A DNA stretch of 14,769 nt from an uncultured Clostridia bacterium (GCA_947176485.1 CAMWQS010000033.1:1-14769), one strand, 5' to 3'; counted from the stretch's first letter, positions 1-7,238 are shown. The notes: generated from the sequence alone by a model not told the origin. Translations and numbers: made by a program.

Positions 1-1145
1 CGCTTTTCGTAGCCTTCGCCCATAGAAAAAGTCTTTTTGGGCAAGTTGCCGTTTTCACTTATAAGGCGGAATAAATCGTTCTTTTTTATTGCGGGAAGCA
101 ACACGCCCACACCGCCGTTTTCGGTAAATTTAATTAAATCTTCTTCGCCGTGAATATAGTCTACTTCACCGCCGTTTTCGGCAAGAAAAGCCGAAATATA
201 AGCGTCAAGTTCCTTTATCCCTTCGGGAGTATTGCCGTTAAAGGGTATTTGCGATTTTACACCCTTCACTACAATATACGCATTTCCGCTGCCCGAAGTT
301 TGCATATTTTTCAAAAACGCGGCGCATTTATCGGTTTTTATAAGCCTATGAATAGGCTCGAACTTCAACGCATTATCGTAAAGGTTGACCGCCTCCACAA
401 GCGCAAACCTTGCGGGGTGGTTCTCTCTTTCCTTTTCGCTTAAAGTGTTTTTTAAATTATCCCAACACTTTTTCGCCGTGGCTAAGGAATGGTTACCGTC
501 CCCGACTGCGAATAACAGTGCGTTGTTTCCTTTTGCCAGCGAATAGAAAGCGGTTTTCACTTCCTCGGAATTGTCGATAAAAGTGCCCTTAATATGCCCG
601 CCGCCGCACATTAAATCAAAATCGTAAAGGACTTTCCCGCGGTTTACGGCGTTTAAAACCGAATTATCTTCGTCGTTATACAACAGCATAACGTGCGGAA
701 GCTCCAAGGGTGCGTTCTTTCTTATTTCAACGCGGGGAGGAATTCTTTCTTGTATGGTTGCCTCGGTTGAGCGGATAAGGGTTTTTGCGCCCGCCTCAAA
801 AGAATAGTCTTCCAAATCTACGGAAACGACTATGCCTGTACGCGTACCCGAAGTGGTCGTGCGTTCAACGAGAATAAATCCGCCCGATACCTTTTTAAAA
901 ATGCCGCCCGAAAGGTACCCGCGCATAGTTTCGTTGATGCGCGCAATACGCTTTTCGGGCTTATCGTTGAGATAAATCTCGGGGAATATTAAGTTATATG
1001 CCGAAGGTTTACCCGCCGCAATTCTTTCAACCTTTTGCCAATACGGTAAATCGGAAGTGTATTGGTCGCAGGCGTTAACCGCCCACGCGCCCAAATCTAC
1101 GCCGTCTGCCGGTAAAAGGATATCGGGAATTTTTATTGCGCTCAT
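1..1145 (-). CDS. DUF1015 family protein, C-terminus cut by window edge
   Basis: The minus-strand frame opens at ATG 1145 and stays open for 381 codons to the window edge, so only the last few tens of residues should be missing (family members are usually a little over 400 residues). Family hallmarks seen are ERIPPR after a R-S-T-E-A-T-I stretch (about residues 125-138), VGDGNHSLATAK (about 214-225), NHPARFALVEAVNL and FEPIHRLI, and KTFSMGE near the edge, which precedes the usual conserved end. DUF1015 (PF06245) is related to ParB/sulfiredoxin-like proteins, including the archaeal free-serine kinase SerK, and in clostridia it often sits beside serA/serC. A nucleotide-dependent kinase role is therefore plausible, but it is inferred. 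A GAGGG site overlaps the stop codon of the preceding microprotein gene and lies 4 nt before the ATG, so the gene is probably translationally coupled to cdaA and the microprotein. No serA or serC is visible in the window. Confidence 0.9.
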   Translation of the reverse strand, partial: MSAIKIPDILLPADGVDLGAWAVNACDQYTSDLPYWQKVERIAAGKPSAYNLIFPEIYLNDKPEKRIARINETMRGYLSGGIFKKVSGGFILVERTTTSGTRTGIVVSVDLEDYSFEAGAKTLIRSTEATIQERIPPRVEIRKNAPLELPHVMLLYNDEDNSVLNAVNRGKVLYDFDLMCGGGHIKGTFIDNSEEVKTAFYSLAKGNNALLFAVGDGNHSLATAKKCWDNLKNTLSEKERENHPARFALVEAVNLYDNALKFEPIHRLIKTDKCAAFLKNMQTSGSGNAYIVVKGVKSQIPFNGNTPEGIKELDAYISAFLAENGGEVDYIHGEEDLIKFTENGGVGVLLPAIKKNDLFRLISENGNLPKKTFSMGEGYEK

Positions 1146-1152
1146 AGAACCC

Positions 1153-1260
1153 TCACACGTTTAAAACCAATACCGCGAACACTGCGAGCACGATGGCAAG
1201 AATTTTGATGGGAATATGCTTTGTGAATAATCCTACAAGGAAGTTTGTGAACTTTTTCAT
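1153..1260 (-). CDS. 35-residue membrane microprotein, CdaR (YbbR) anchor-like
   Basis: ATG 1260 overlaps the cdaA stop codon as ATGA, and GGAGG (1268-1272) lies 7 nt upstream, which is among the better ribosome sites in the window. The product has a basic/polar start (MKKFTNFLVGLFTK) followed by one hydrophobic helix (IPIKILAIVLAVFAVLVLNV) that ends at the stop codon. The K-I-x-A pattern and hydrophobic spacing resemble the N-terminal anchor of CdaR/YbbR, the CdaA regulator normally encoded here, which begins with a short polar segment, a conserved Lys and a single membrane helix before the extracellular YbbR repeats. All YbbR repeats are missing, and the next gene starts 7 bp after the stop codon, so there is no hidden remainder. 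It may be a working minimal regulator of CdaA or a relic kept for translational coupling. The coding call is well supported by signals; the CdaR relationship is inferred from position and a short similarity. Confidence 0.72.
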   Translation of the reverse strand: MKKFTNFLVGLFTKHIPIKILAIVLAVFAVLVLNV

Positions 1261-2099
1261 AATTTGCCCTCCGCCGTAAGGTCTGACCAGTAGTATTCGG
1301 AAAGTGCGTTTTTGATGTCCGCCGCGTCGGCGTATTTCTTTCTTATAACGCCGTTTTTAGCGATTGAAATAATACCCGTTTCTTCGGAAACGACTATTGC
1401 CGTTACGCTTGCAACAGACGTTACGCCGAGTGCAGCGCGGTGGCGGCTGCCCATATCCTTAGGAAGCTTTTCACTCTGCGCAAGGGGCAAGAAACAGCCC
1501 GCAGCATAGATTTTGGTTCCCTCTATTACCATAGCGCCGTCGTGTAAGGGAGCTTTGGGATAGAACACAGCCTCAATCATTTGCGCGGTTATGTCGGCGT
1601 TTACGACCGTGCCGCTTTCGATAATTCCTTCGGGAAGGTTCTCGTTAGAAAGAACGATAAGTGCACCTATGTCTTTTTTGGACATGTTCTGTACGGCGCG
1701 CACCGTTTCTTCGATGATAAGCTCCACGCCGGTGACGGTGATGTTATCTTGCTTCTTGCTCTTTTTGATATTCGAGTCAAGCAAGGTGCGCTTGATTTCC
1801 GTATGGAACATAGTAAAAATCAACAGTGCTATCATTAAGATAACGATGAGGAGAAGCTCTTGCGAGAATTTATCGGTGAGTGCGAAAGCCAAGCCGCTTA
1901 CGATAACGGCAACCGTTACTACGGCGATAAACTTCCCACCCTTGTTAACTTTTAAAATTTTAAAAACGTAATAAAAGACTGCGGCTATCAGCAGAAACTG
2001 CAACACGTAGCCCACCCAATTTTCTGCGGAACTGTTAAAAAAAGCTTGAAATCTGTCCCCTATACTTTGCGTTTGCTCGCTTAGTAAATTTTTTCCCAT
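1257..2099 (-). CDS. cdaA: Diadenylate cyclase CdaA (c-di-AMP synthase)
   Basis: CdaA condenses two ATP into cyclic di-AMP, an essential second messenger for potassium/osmolyte and cell-wall control in Firmicutes. Counting from ATG 2099 (280 residues), three membrane helices lie at about 30-48, 56-75 and 80-99, followed by a DAC domain. The two catalytic motifs are intact: LHDGAMVI (D187-A189) and GSRHRAALG (R219-R221). The usual FQPELR segment after helix 3 reads FHTEIK here. An in-frame GTG at 2108 would add three residues, but ATG 2099 is preferred because GGTGG lies just upstream of it while nothing Shine-Dalgarno-like precedes the GTG. A promoter is seen at 2140-2168. Downstream, the stop codon overlaps the start of a CdaR-anchor-like microprotein, and the usual cdaR and glmM are absent. 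Confidence 0.96.
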   Translation of the reverse strand: MGKNLLSEQTQSIGDRFQAFFNSSAENWVGYVLQFLLIAAVFYYVFKILKVNKGGKFIAVVTVAVIVSGLAFALTDKFSQELLLIVILMIALLIFTMFHTEIKRTLLDSNIKKSKKQDNITVTGVELIIEETVRAVQNMSKKDIGALIVLSNENLPEGIIESGTVVNADITAQMIEAVFYPKAPLHDGAMVIEGTKIYAAGCFLPLAQSEKLPKDMGSRHRAALGVTSVASVTAIVVSEETGIISIAKNGVIRKKYADAADIKNALSEYYWSDLTAEGKL

Positions 2100-2139
2100 A
2101 TCATCCACCGAAACAAAGAATAATACTGTATTTAACTAT

Positions 2140-2168
2140 ATTATATAATTTAAATTTCAAAAAATAAA
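2140..2168 (-). promoter_or_regulatory. Sigma-A-like promoter for cdaA
   Basis: A perfect TATAAT -10 box (2140-2145) sits 17 bp from a weak TTTATT -35 box (2163-2168), in an A/T-rich gap upstream of cdaA. The -35 box overlaps the T-run of the short holA hairpin. Confidence 0.55.
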
Positions 2169-2180
2169 GCGTTTACGCCT
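2159..2180 (-). terminator. Weak intrinsic terminator after holA
   Basis: On the minus strand a short hairpin, GCGT/ACGC with flanking A-T and G-T pairs (2167-2180), is followed by TTTATTTTTT. The stem is short, so some read-through from holA into cdaA is likely. Confidence 0.4.
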
Positions 2181-2188
2181 AACTAATT

Positions 2189-3169
2189 TTATCCAACGCC
2201 AAAAAATATTGCATTTTCTACCGTTTGTAAAGCACTTTGCGGGGTTAAACGCCCGCACTTCATATCCGAAATAGCAGAATAAATATAACCGACCCATTCC
2301 TCTAAACGCGGCTGTCCTATCCTTCCGGCTTGTTCACGGCTCTTTTTTACGGCAAATTCTTTCATTTTTAAAAGCTTGGAAAGCTCCGCATTACTCTCGC
2401 CCGACGAGATTACCGTAAGAAGATTTTTGAAGTAATTGAAAAGCCCGTTTAAAAGGAAGACTTCGTCCCCTGCCTTCTTTTGAAGCTCGTCGGCAACCTC
2501 GCAAAACTTGGTAAAATTGCGGCTTGCGGCGGCGTTAGTCAATTCGTAAATTCTGTAATCGGCGTCTTTAAATACGAGTTCGTCAACTTCTTCACGGGTT
2601 AAAGTTCCCTCTTTTTTGTAGTCGATAAGCTTCTGCACTTCAACCGCAACACGCGCCATATTGTAAAGGCAGTATTCAGCGACAAGCTCGCAACACGCCG
2701 TGGAGGCACTCACGCCAGCACGCCTAAGCGTGATATAGACCCACTTCGAAACGGTTTCGGGGTCGGCTTTGCCGCAGTTGACGAAGGTAACCGCGTGCTT
2801 GCGTTTCAAGTCAACGCCCTTCTTCGCACCCGAGTTGACGATAATTAAAATTGCCGACGGCGGAAAATTTTCAAAAAGATTTTTTAAATAATTTTCGTAC
2901 TCGTTCTCGGTAGGGTAAAACTCGCTTACTTTTATTACGCGCTTTTCCGCCATAAACGGATAATTTTTAACAGCCGAAACGAGAGCGGATATTCCGCTGC
3001 CCTTCAAGGCTTCGCCGTCGAAAGACGTAAAATTCAGTTCGGGCATTTGAAGAAAAGCAGCTTTAATTTGCTCCTCGCCCTTCATTCGGAAGTAGGCGTC
3101 GTCACCCTCTAAAAGATAGATGGACTTCGCACCCTCCGCTATGCTTTGTTTAAGCTCGATATATTCCAT
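2189..3169 (-). CDS. holA: DNA polymerase III subunit delta (clamp loader)
   Basis: HolA is the delta subunit of the clamp-loader complex; it binds the beta sliding clamp and opens the ring. The product is 326 residues, typical for the family. The layout fits a degenerate AAA+ fold lacking Walker motifs: an N-terminal YLLEGDDAYFRMKGEEQIK segment (about 18-36), the FDGEAL and YPFMAEKRVIKVSEF segments (about 50-84), a central helical lid with MARVAVEVQKLIDY (171-184), and a C-terminal collar ending in the LTPQSALQTVENAIF region. The start is ATG 3169, 3 nt after the lysR-type stop codon, with AAGGA 7 nt upstream inside that gene's end, so it is co-transcribed and probably coupled. A weak hairpin follows. 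Recognition is by whole-protein pattern, because the family has few invariant residues. Confidence 0.9.
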   Translation of the reverse strand: MEYIELKQSIAEGAKSIYLLEGDDAYFRMKGEEQIKAAFLQMPELNFTSFDGEALKGSGISALVSAVKNYPFMAEKRVIKVSEFYPTENEYENYLKNLFENFPPSAILIIVNSGAKKGVDLKRKHAVTFVNCGKADPETVSKWVYITLRRAGVSASTACCELVAEYCLYNMARVAVEVQKLIDYKKEGTLTREEVDELVFKDADYRIYELTNAAASRNFTKFCEVADELQKKAGDEVFLLNGLFNYFKNLLTVISSGESNAELSKLLKMKEFAVKKSREQAGRIGQPRLEEWVGYIYSAISDMKCGRLTPQSALQTVENAIFFGVG

Positions 3170-3172
3170 ACG

Positions 3173-4081
3173 CTAATCCTTGTTGAACATTGACAAAAAT
3201 TCTTTCATAGCAAACGAAAGGGTCACGTGCTTTGCAATTGCAACGCCTATGCCGCGAACGGGCAAAGTGGGCGTCGTTTTCAATTCGAAAAGCTCGCCGC
3301 TTTCAAACTCTGCCGCACAGTACTCACGGGGGATACAGCCAACGCCCATTCCCTTTGCTACGAGCCTTTTCATTAAATCCCAATTGGCAACCTCGACGTC
3401 CGGTGTAAAATGCACGCCGAGAATTTCTTCCGACGATGCAAGCGCACGGCGGGCAACCGTGTTTGCCTCAATCATCATAAGTGGATAATCGTGCAGACGC
3501 TTCAAAGGTATTTCTTCCAACTGAAGCTCTGCATATTTTTTGCCCGCAACGAACACGTCCGAAAGATGAGTTACCGTGCCGTAAAACCTTACGTCTTCGT
3601 CCTCCAAAGGAAGGTTGATAAAGGCAATATCGCACCGCCCTTCTTTAAGTTGGTTAACCGTGTTCGGGGAAGTGGATGAAATGAGCTCGAATTTAACTGC
3701 GGGGTACTTCTCGTTGAACTGGGCAAGTTTATCCGAAAGAACGTAAAAGAAAATAGAGTCCGTTGCGCCTATCCTGATAGTGCCGGTTGCCGTAGTTTTA
3801 AGCTCGGTAAGCTTATTCTCTGCACCCTCTAAAAGCTCAAGCGCTTCTTCAACTTGGTTGAAAATAAGTTTGCCACCGCCGGCGGAAAGCTCCATACCCT
3901 TATGGGTACGGTTAAAAAGCGAAACGCCGAGTTGACCTTCAAGCTGTTTTATTGCTTGCGATACGGCGGGTTGAGATATAAACAGCTCCTGTGCGGCTTT
4001 GGTTAAAGAGCCGCATTTGGCAACCGTATAAAACACTTTGTAAAGCTCCAAATTTACCATAAATTTTCGATAGACCCCCAT
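3173..4081 (-). CDS. LysR-family transcriptional regulator
   Basis: A 302-residue protein with the standard LysR architecture. An N-terminal winged helix-turn-helix (about residues 11-70, with KCGSLTKAAQELFISQPAVS and IKQLEGQLGVSLFNR) and a linker helix (75-95) are followed by a two-lobed effector-binding domain from GTIRIGATDSI to the end. The effector is not identifiable. The start is taken as ATG 4081, with AAGG 5 nt upstream; ATG 4060 would give a more typical MVNLELYK start but has no good ribosome site. It lies 30 bp downstream of mnmE and 3 bp upstream of holA in the same direction, with no divergent target gene, which is the usual LysR arrangement. It therefore probably acts elsewhere or regulates its own operon. 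Confidence 0.93.
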   Translation of the reverse strand: MGVYRKFMVNLELYKVFYTVAKCGSLTKAAQELFISQPAVSQAIKQLEGQLGVSLFNRTHKGMELSAGGGKLIFNQVEEALELLEGAENKLTELKTTATGTIRIGATDSIFFYVLSDKLAQFNEKYPAVKFELISSTSPNTVNQLKEGRCDIAFINLPLEDEDVRFYGTVTHLSDVFVAGKKYAELQLEEIPLKRLHDYPLMMIEANTVARRALASSEEILGVHFTPDVEVANWDLMKRLVAKGMGVGCIPREYCAAEFESGELFELKTTPTLPVRGIGVAIAKHVTLSFAMKEFLSMFNKD

Positions 4082-4111
4082 ATATGCCTTAACTAACGCA
4101 TATTTTCACTT

Positions 4112-5407
4112 TTATTTGCCTACACAGAATTTTGCAAAAATGGTTGAAATAATTTCTTCATTTGCCGTTTCACCGGTGATTTCACCGAGGGCGTCCCACG
4201 CCTCTTTTAAGTCCACGGCGATTAAATCCAAAGTAAGAATTTCAAGGTTTTCCGTTGCCGATTTTAACGCTTCTTCTGCCCTTACGAGTGCCGCGTAATG
4301 CCTTTCTTCAACGATATAGGCTTTATCCAAAGCGGTGTCGCCAACGGACTTTTGAGCGATAAGTTTTTTAAGGTTTTCTACGCCGTCACCCGTCTTTGCA
4401 GACACGGCGATATCGTAATCACCGACGGGCTTTTTCAAGTCTGATTTATTGAATACCTTTATAACTTCGCCGTTCGTTTCTCCTGGAAGCTCCACCCCTT
4501 CCCCCTCGCTGACGGAAAGAATTATATCTGCTGAGTTTATTATTTTTCTTGCGCGTTCTATGCCTATACTTTCCACGTTGCCAGCGCGCTCACGTATGCC
4601 GGCGGTATCGACAAGGTTGTATTTGACCCCGTCTATTTCGATAGTACCCTCAACGGCGTCACGCGTGGTGCCTTCTTCTGCCGAAACTATTGCCTTTTCA
4701 TACCCCAAAAGCGCGTTTAAAAGTGAGCTTTTACCCGTATTGGGTTTGCCGCAAAGCGCGACGGTTACACCTTCTTTAATCTTTTTACCGCACTTATAGC
4801 TTGCAACGAGCCCGTCGATTTCATCTTTTAACGAGGCAACCTTTGCGGAAATTCTTTTTAAATCAAGACCGCTTTCGTCTTCCTCGGGGTAGTCGATTTC
4901 AACAGCAACTTCCGCCAAAATATCTTTTAGTGAGTTTTGAAGGGTCTTAACCTCGCCCGAAAGTTTTTCACCGTAAAGCATACTTCCCGCACGCAGAAGC
5001 GCCAAGCTTTCGGCGTTAATCATGTCAGCCATACCCTCGGCGGAGGCAAGGGTCAGCTTGCCGTTTAAAAAGGCGCGTTTAGTGAACTCACCCCTCTCCG
5101 CAAGGCGCGCACCGAGGGATATGCACTTTTTTAAAATGCCCCTTGCAATTTGCACGCCGCCGTGGCAGTGAAGCTCGATTACGTCCTCACCGGTGAAGGT
5201 TTTGGGCGCTTTGAAATACACCAAAAAGCCGTAGTCTGTGAACCCGTCGCCCTCTATGTGTCCGGCGTACATATAATTGGGCTTGAAATTTATTTTAGGC
5301 GTGAAAATTTTATTCGCGATTTCAAGGCTATTTTCGCCGCTTATTCTGATAATTGCAACGCCGCCCGTACCCGGTGCGGTGGCAATTGCCGCAATACTTT
5401 CTTGCAT
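4112..5407 (-). CDS. mnmE: tRNA modification GTPase MnmE (TrmE)
   Basis: With MnmG, this GTPase installs the (carboxymethyl)aminomethyl group on wobble uridine 34 of certain tRNAs. The 431 residues contain all family parts. The N-terminal folate-binding domain runs from IAAIATAPGTGGVAIIRISG and includes FTGEDVIELHCHGG (71-84). A helical domain follows, with an inserted Ras-like G domain: P-loop GKPNTGKS (220-227), TTRD (247-250), DTAG (267-270), NKSD (320-323) and SAKTG (336-340). The catalytic-cysteine tail FCVGK ends the protein (C428). It is slightly short for the family (about 450-460), mainly from a compact C-terminal half. The start is ATG 5407 with GAGG 5 nt upstream. It heads the mnmE-lysR-holA cluster, and its partner mnmG is not in the window. 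Confidence 0.98.
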   Translation of the reverse strand: MQESIAAIATAPGTGGVAIIRISGENSLEIANKIFTPKINFKPNYMYAGHIEGDGFTDYGFLVYFKAPKTFTGEDVIELHCHGGVQIARGILKKCISLGARLAERGEFTKRAFLNGKLTLASAEGMADMINAESLALLRAGSMLYGEKLSGEVKTLQNSLKDILAEVAVEIDYPEEDESGLDLKRISAKVASLKDEIDGLVASYKCGKKIKEGVTVALCGKPNTGKSSLLNALLGYEKAIVSAEEGTTRDAVEGTIEIDGVKYNLVDTAGIRERAGNVESIGIERARKIINSADIILSVSEGEGVELPGETNGEVIKVFNKSDLKKPVGDYDIAVSAKTGDGVENLKKLIAQKSVGDTALDKAYIVEERHYAALVRAEEALKSATENLEILTLDLIAVDLKEAWDALGEITGETANEEIISTIFAKFCVGK

Positions 5408-5415
5408 AACACCTC

Positions 5416-5457
5416 AAAGTATAACTTAAACTTATACACTTTCGATAAAAGTATAAC
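5416..5457 (-). repeat. Repeated GTTATACTTT and small palindrome in the mnmE leader
   Basis: The decamer GTTATACTTT occurs twice on the minus strand (5448-5457, overlapping the -10 box, and 5416-5425), 32 bp apart, close to three helical turns. Between and overlapping them is a 19-bp hairpin-forming element with arms GTATAA/TTATAC (5419-5437). It could be an operator or a 5'-UTR hairpin, and chance in A/T-rich DNA is possible. Confidence 0.4.
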
Positions 5458-5478
5458 ACCGCTACGTAAAAATGTAAA
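5450..5478 (-). promoter_or_regulatory. Sigma-A-like promoter for mnmE
   Basis: TTTACA (5473-5478) is separated by exactly 17 bp from TATACT (5450-5455), each one mismatch from consensus. It lies directly after the terminator of the upstream gene, giving a leader of about 35 nt before the mnmE start. Confidence 0.75.
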
Positions 5479-5508
5479 GAAAAAGAGTACTTTTGAAGTA
5501 CTCTTTTT
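5471..5508 (-). terminator. Intrinsic terminator of the membrane-protein gene
   Basis: A perfect 12-bp stem (AAAAGAGTACTT, 5481-5492, with 5496-5507) and a 3-nt loop are followed on the minus strand by TTTTTCTTT. It separates the gene ending at 5528 from the mnmE promoter. Confidence 0.85.
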
Positions 5509-5527
5509 ATCTTTTTAATATTTAATA

Positions 5528-6394
5528 TTAATTTTCAAACGGGTCGTTATCGTTGCCTTTGCCGCCGAACTCAGAAAACGGGTCTTCAGCCGAGCCGCTT
5601 TGTGCCGAGTCGTTACCCCCGCCGTTGTAGCCGTAGTCTTCGTAAGGGCTTCTTGAATAGGGGTTTTGGTTGTAGGGATTCTGGTCGAAGCTTTGCTGCC
5701 TACGGTATTGCTGATACATTCTGTACTGCCTTTCCTGTTCTTTGCGGATATATTCGCGATAGTTCATTCCGCGGTTGTTTCTGAGTATGAAGATAAGAAT
5801 GCCTTGAATGGGGAACAAAATGCTCGTAATCGTAAAAAGCATATATCTTCTTGCGGCGAAGGTTTGGAAGAACGCCGAAAGCGTGAACACTTGCATTACG
5901 AGGAACGCCAAGCTTAAAACGCTTAATATAATATCAAGCTCCGCAAAACACCACTTTGCCCATAAAAGCTCGGGGAATTCACTTATATTGCTTGAAAGCC
6001 TTTCAACCACCCAGCTAAGGCCGTAGCTGTTAGTATCGCTGACGTATTCAACGAGATTGTAAGACAGCAACAGAAGCCTTGCAACGTAGTTTAAAACGTA
6101 ACCGATTACGAGCAGCGCCTCCAAAATAGCGGCAACGAGTGCAAAGATTTTTGTATCAACGCTTTTGAACACTCTATTCTTCTGCCCGCAAACGCCGATA
6201 TAATAGGTGTTCAAAAACGGCACGAACGCCATCCATCTGTTTTTGTATCCCTCGCGACCGGCTATAACGAACAGCCCAACCGCCTGAAATACGAAAACGA
6301 TTAGAAAGCACAGCCCGCCAACGACGTACGGGACGTACCACGTATCGGTATTGACGAATGCTTGCGCAATGTTTGCATAATTGAAAAAATCCAT
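5528..6394 (-). CDS. Polytopic membrane protein with disordered Tyr/Asn/Pro tail
   Basis: I do not recognise a named family for this 288-residue protein. Hydrophobic segments lie at about 22-46, 82-112 (one or two helices), 150-178 and 184-204. Between the first two is a WMAFVPFLNTYYIGVCGQKNR segment, of a kind common in small uncharacterised Firmicutes membrane proteins with a short cytoplasmic loop. From about residue 205 the protein is hydrophilic: an Arg/Gln/Tyr-rich stretch (REYIRKEQERQYRMYQQYRR), then NPY-NQ-NPY-SR-SPY repeats (about 239-251), a Gly/Asn/Ser stretch, and two acidic DPF motifs near the end (DPFSEF, DPFEN). The tail is probably cytoplasmic and disordered, serving as a docking or self-association segment. 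The start ATG 6394 has AAAAGGTGG about 4 nt upstream, and the gene has its own promoter and terminator, so it is monocistronic. Confidence 0.85.
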   Translation of the reverse strand: MDFFNYANIAQAFVNTDTWYVPYVVGGLCFLIVFVFQAVGLFVIAGREGYKNRWMAFVPFLNTYYIGVCGQKNRVFKSVDTKIFALVAAILEALLVIGYVLNYVARLLLLSYNLVEYVSDTNSYGLSWVVERLSSNISEFPELLWAKWCFAELDIILSVLSLAFLVMQVFTLSAFFQTFAARRYMLFTITSILFPIQGILIFILRNNRGMNYREYIRKEQERQYRMYQQYRRQQSFDQNPYNQNPYSRSPYEDYGYNGGGNDSAQSGSAEDPFSEFGGKGNDNDPFEN

Positions 6395-6417
6395 AAACCA
6401 CCTTTTAAGGTTACAAC

Positions 6418-6446
6418 ATTATATATGTGTTAAATGTTAAAATTAA
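6418..6446 (-). promoter_or_regulatory. Probable promoter for the membrane-protein gene
   Basis: A perfect TATAAT (6418-6423) lies 24 bp before the start codon, with only a weak TTAATT (6441-6446) at 17-bp spacing. No clear terminator was seen between truA and this gene, so read-through is possible. Confidence 0.5.
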
Positions 6447-6476
6447 AATCAGTTTGTGAAAACCTTGTTAAAAAAT

Positions 6477-7238
6477 TCAATTAAAAAGGGGAATACCGTA
6501 CTCCACTTTTTCAAGCGTTACGCCCTTTGCCGGCATTGTTCTTCCAACGGCTTCCCTGTCGCCTTCGCTGAGGGAGCGGGCAATTTCTTCCCCAGATAAG
6601 CTGCCCTCGGCAAAGTTAATCATAGTACCCGCAATGGTGCGCACCATGTTATACAAAAACCCGCCGCCACAGACGTAAATTTCGATATCCGTGGATAAGT
6701 CGTTAGGCTTGACGACTACGTCGACAGAGTAAACTTCGCGCACGGTGGTTTTGACTTGAGAACCGCTTTTACAGTACGCCTTAAAATCGTGCTTTCCGAC
6801 GAAAGACCCCGATATATGTTGGAGTTTCGCTATATTTACGGGATTTTTTACCCATACGGAAAATCTGTCTTTTAAAGGGTTTCTTCTGTCCGCCAAGTAG
6901 AATTTATAGCAATAAGTTTTTCTTTTTGCACTGCGGTTTGCGTCGAAATTTTCGGGCGCAACGGCAGATTGCAAAACCGAGATATCGGGCGGGAGAAAAC
7001 GGTTTAAAACGTCCGCGATTTTCTCTGCGGGGATAGTAGTTTCCGCATCGAAATGACACACCTGCCCCGCCGCGTGAACGCCGCTGTCCGTCCTACCGCT
7101 TGCGGTTACGTTAGTTTTTTTACCGAAAACCTTTTCGCAAGCTTCTTCGACTTTTTCCTGAACGGTTATTGAATTTTTCTGTATCTGCCAACCGCCGTAA
7201 TCGGTTCCGTCGTAGGCAAGAAGTATTACGTATCTCAT
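6477..7238 (-). CDS. truA: tRNA pseudouridine synthase A
   Basis: TruA converts uridines 38-40 in the tRNA anticodon arm to pseudouridine. The 253-residue product has the conserved start MRYVILLAYDGTDYGGWQ, the catalytic motif GRTDSGVHA (D51), the KRKTYCYKF strand (about 105-113), and the late GGGFLYNMVRTIAGT motif (191-205). The usual FHAR element reads FDAN here (98-101). The frame is open upstream to 7406, but ATG 7238 is the start because family homology begins there and it overlaps the ecfT stop codon (TAATG), a coupled arrangement. The ECF ATPase-ecfT-truA order is the usual Firmicutes one. No convincing terminator follows. Confidence 0.97.
   Translation of the reverse strand: MRYVILLAYDGTDYGGWQIQKNSITVQEKVEEACEKVFGKKTNVTASGRTDSGVHAAGQVCHFDAETTIPAEKIADVLNRFLPPDISVLQSAVAPENFDANRSAKRKTYCYKFYLADRRNPLKDRFSVWVKNPVNIAKLQHISGSFVGKHDFKAYCKSGSQVKTTVREVYSVDVVVKPNDLSTDIEIYVCGGGFLYNMVRTIAGTMINFAEGSLSGEEIARSLSEGDREAVGRTMPAKGVTLEKVEYGIPLFN

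Noticed and set aside
2100..2108. GTG start for cdaA at 2108
   Set aside because: No ribosome site precedes it; GGTGG, which overlaps this GTG, is suitably placed for ATG 2099. The difference is only three residues.
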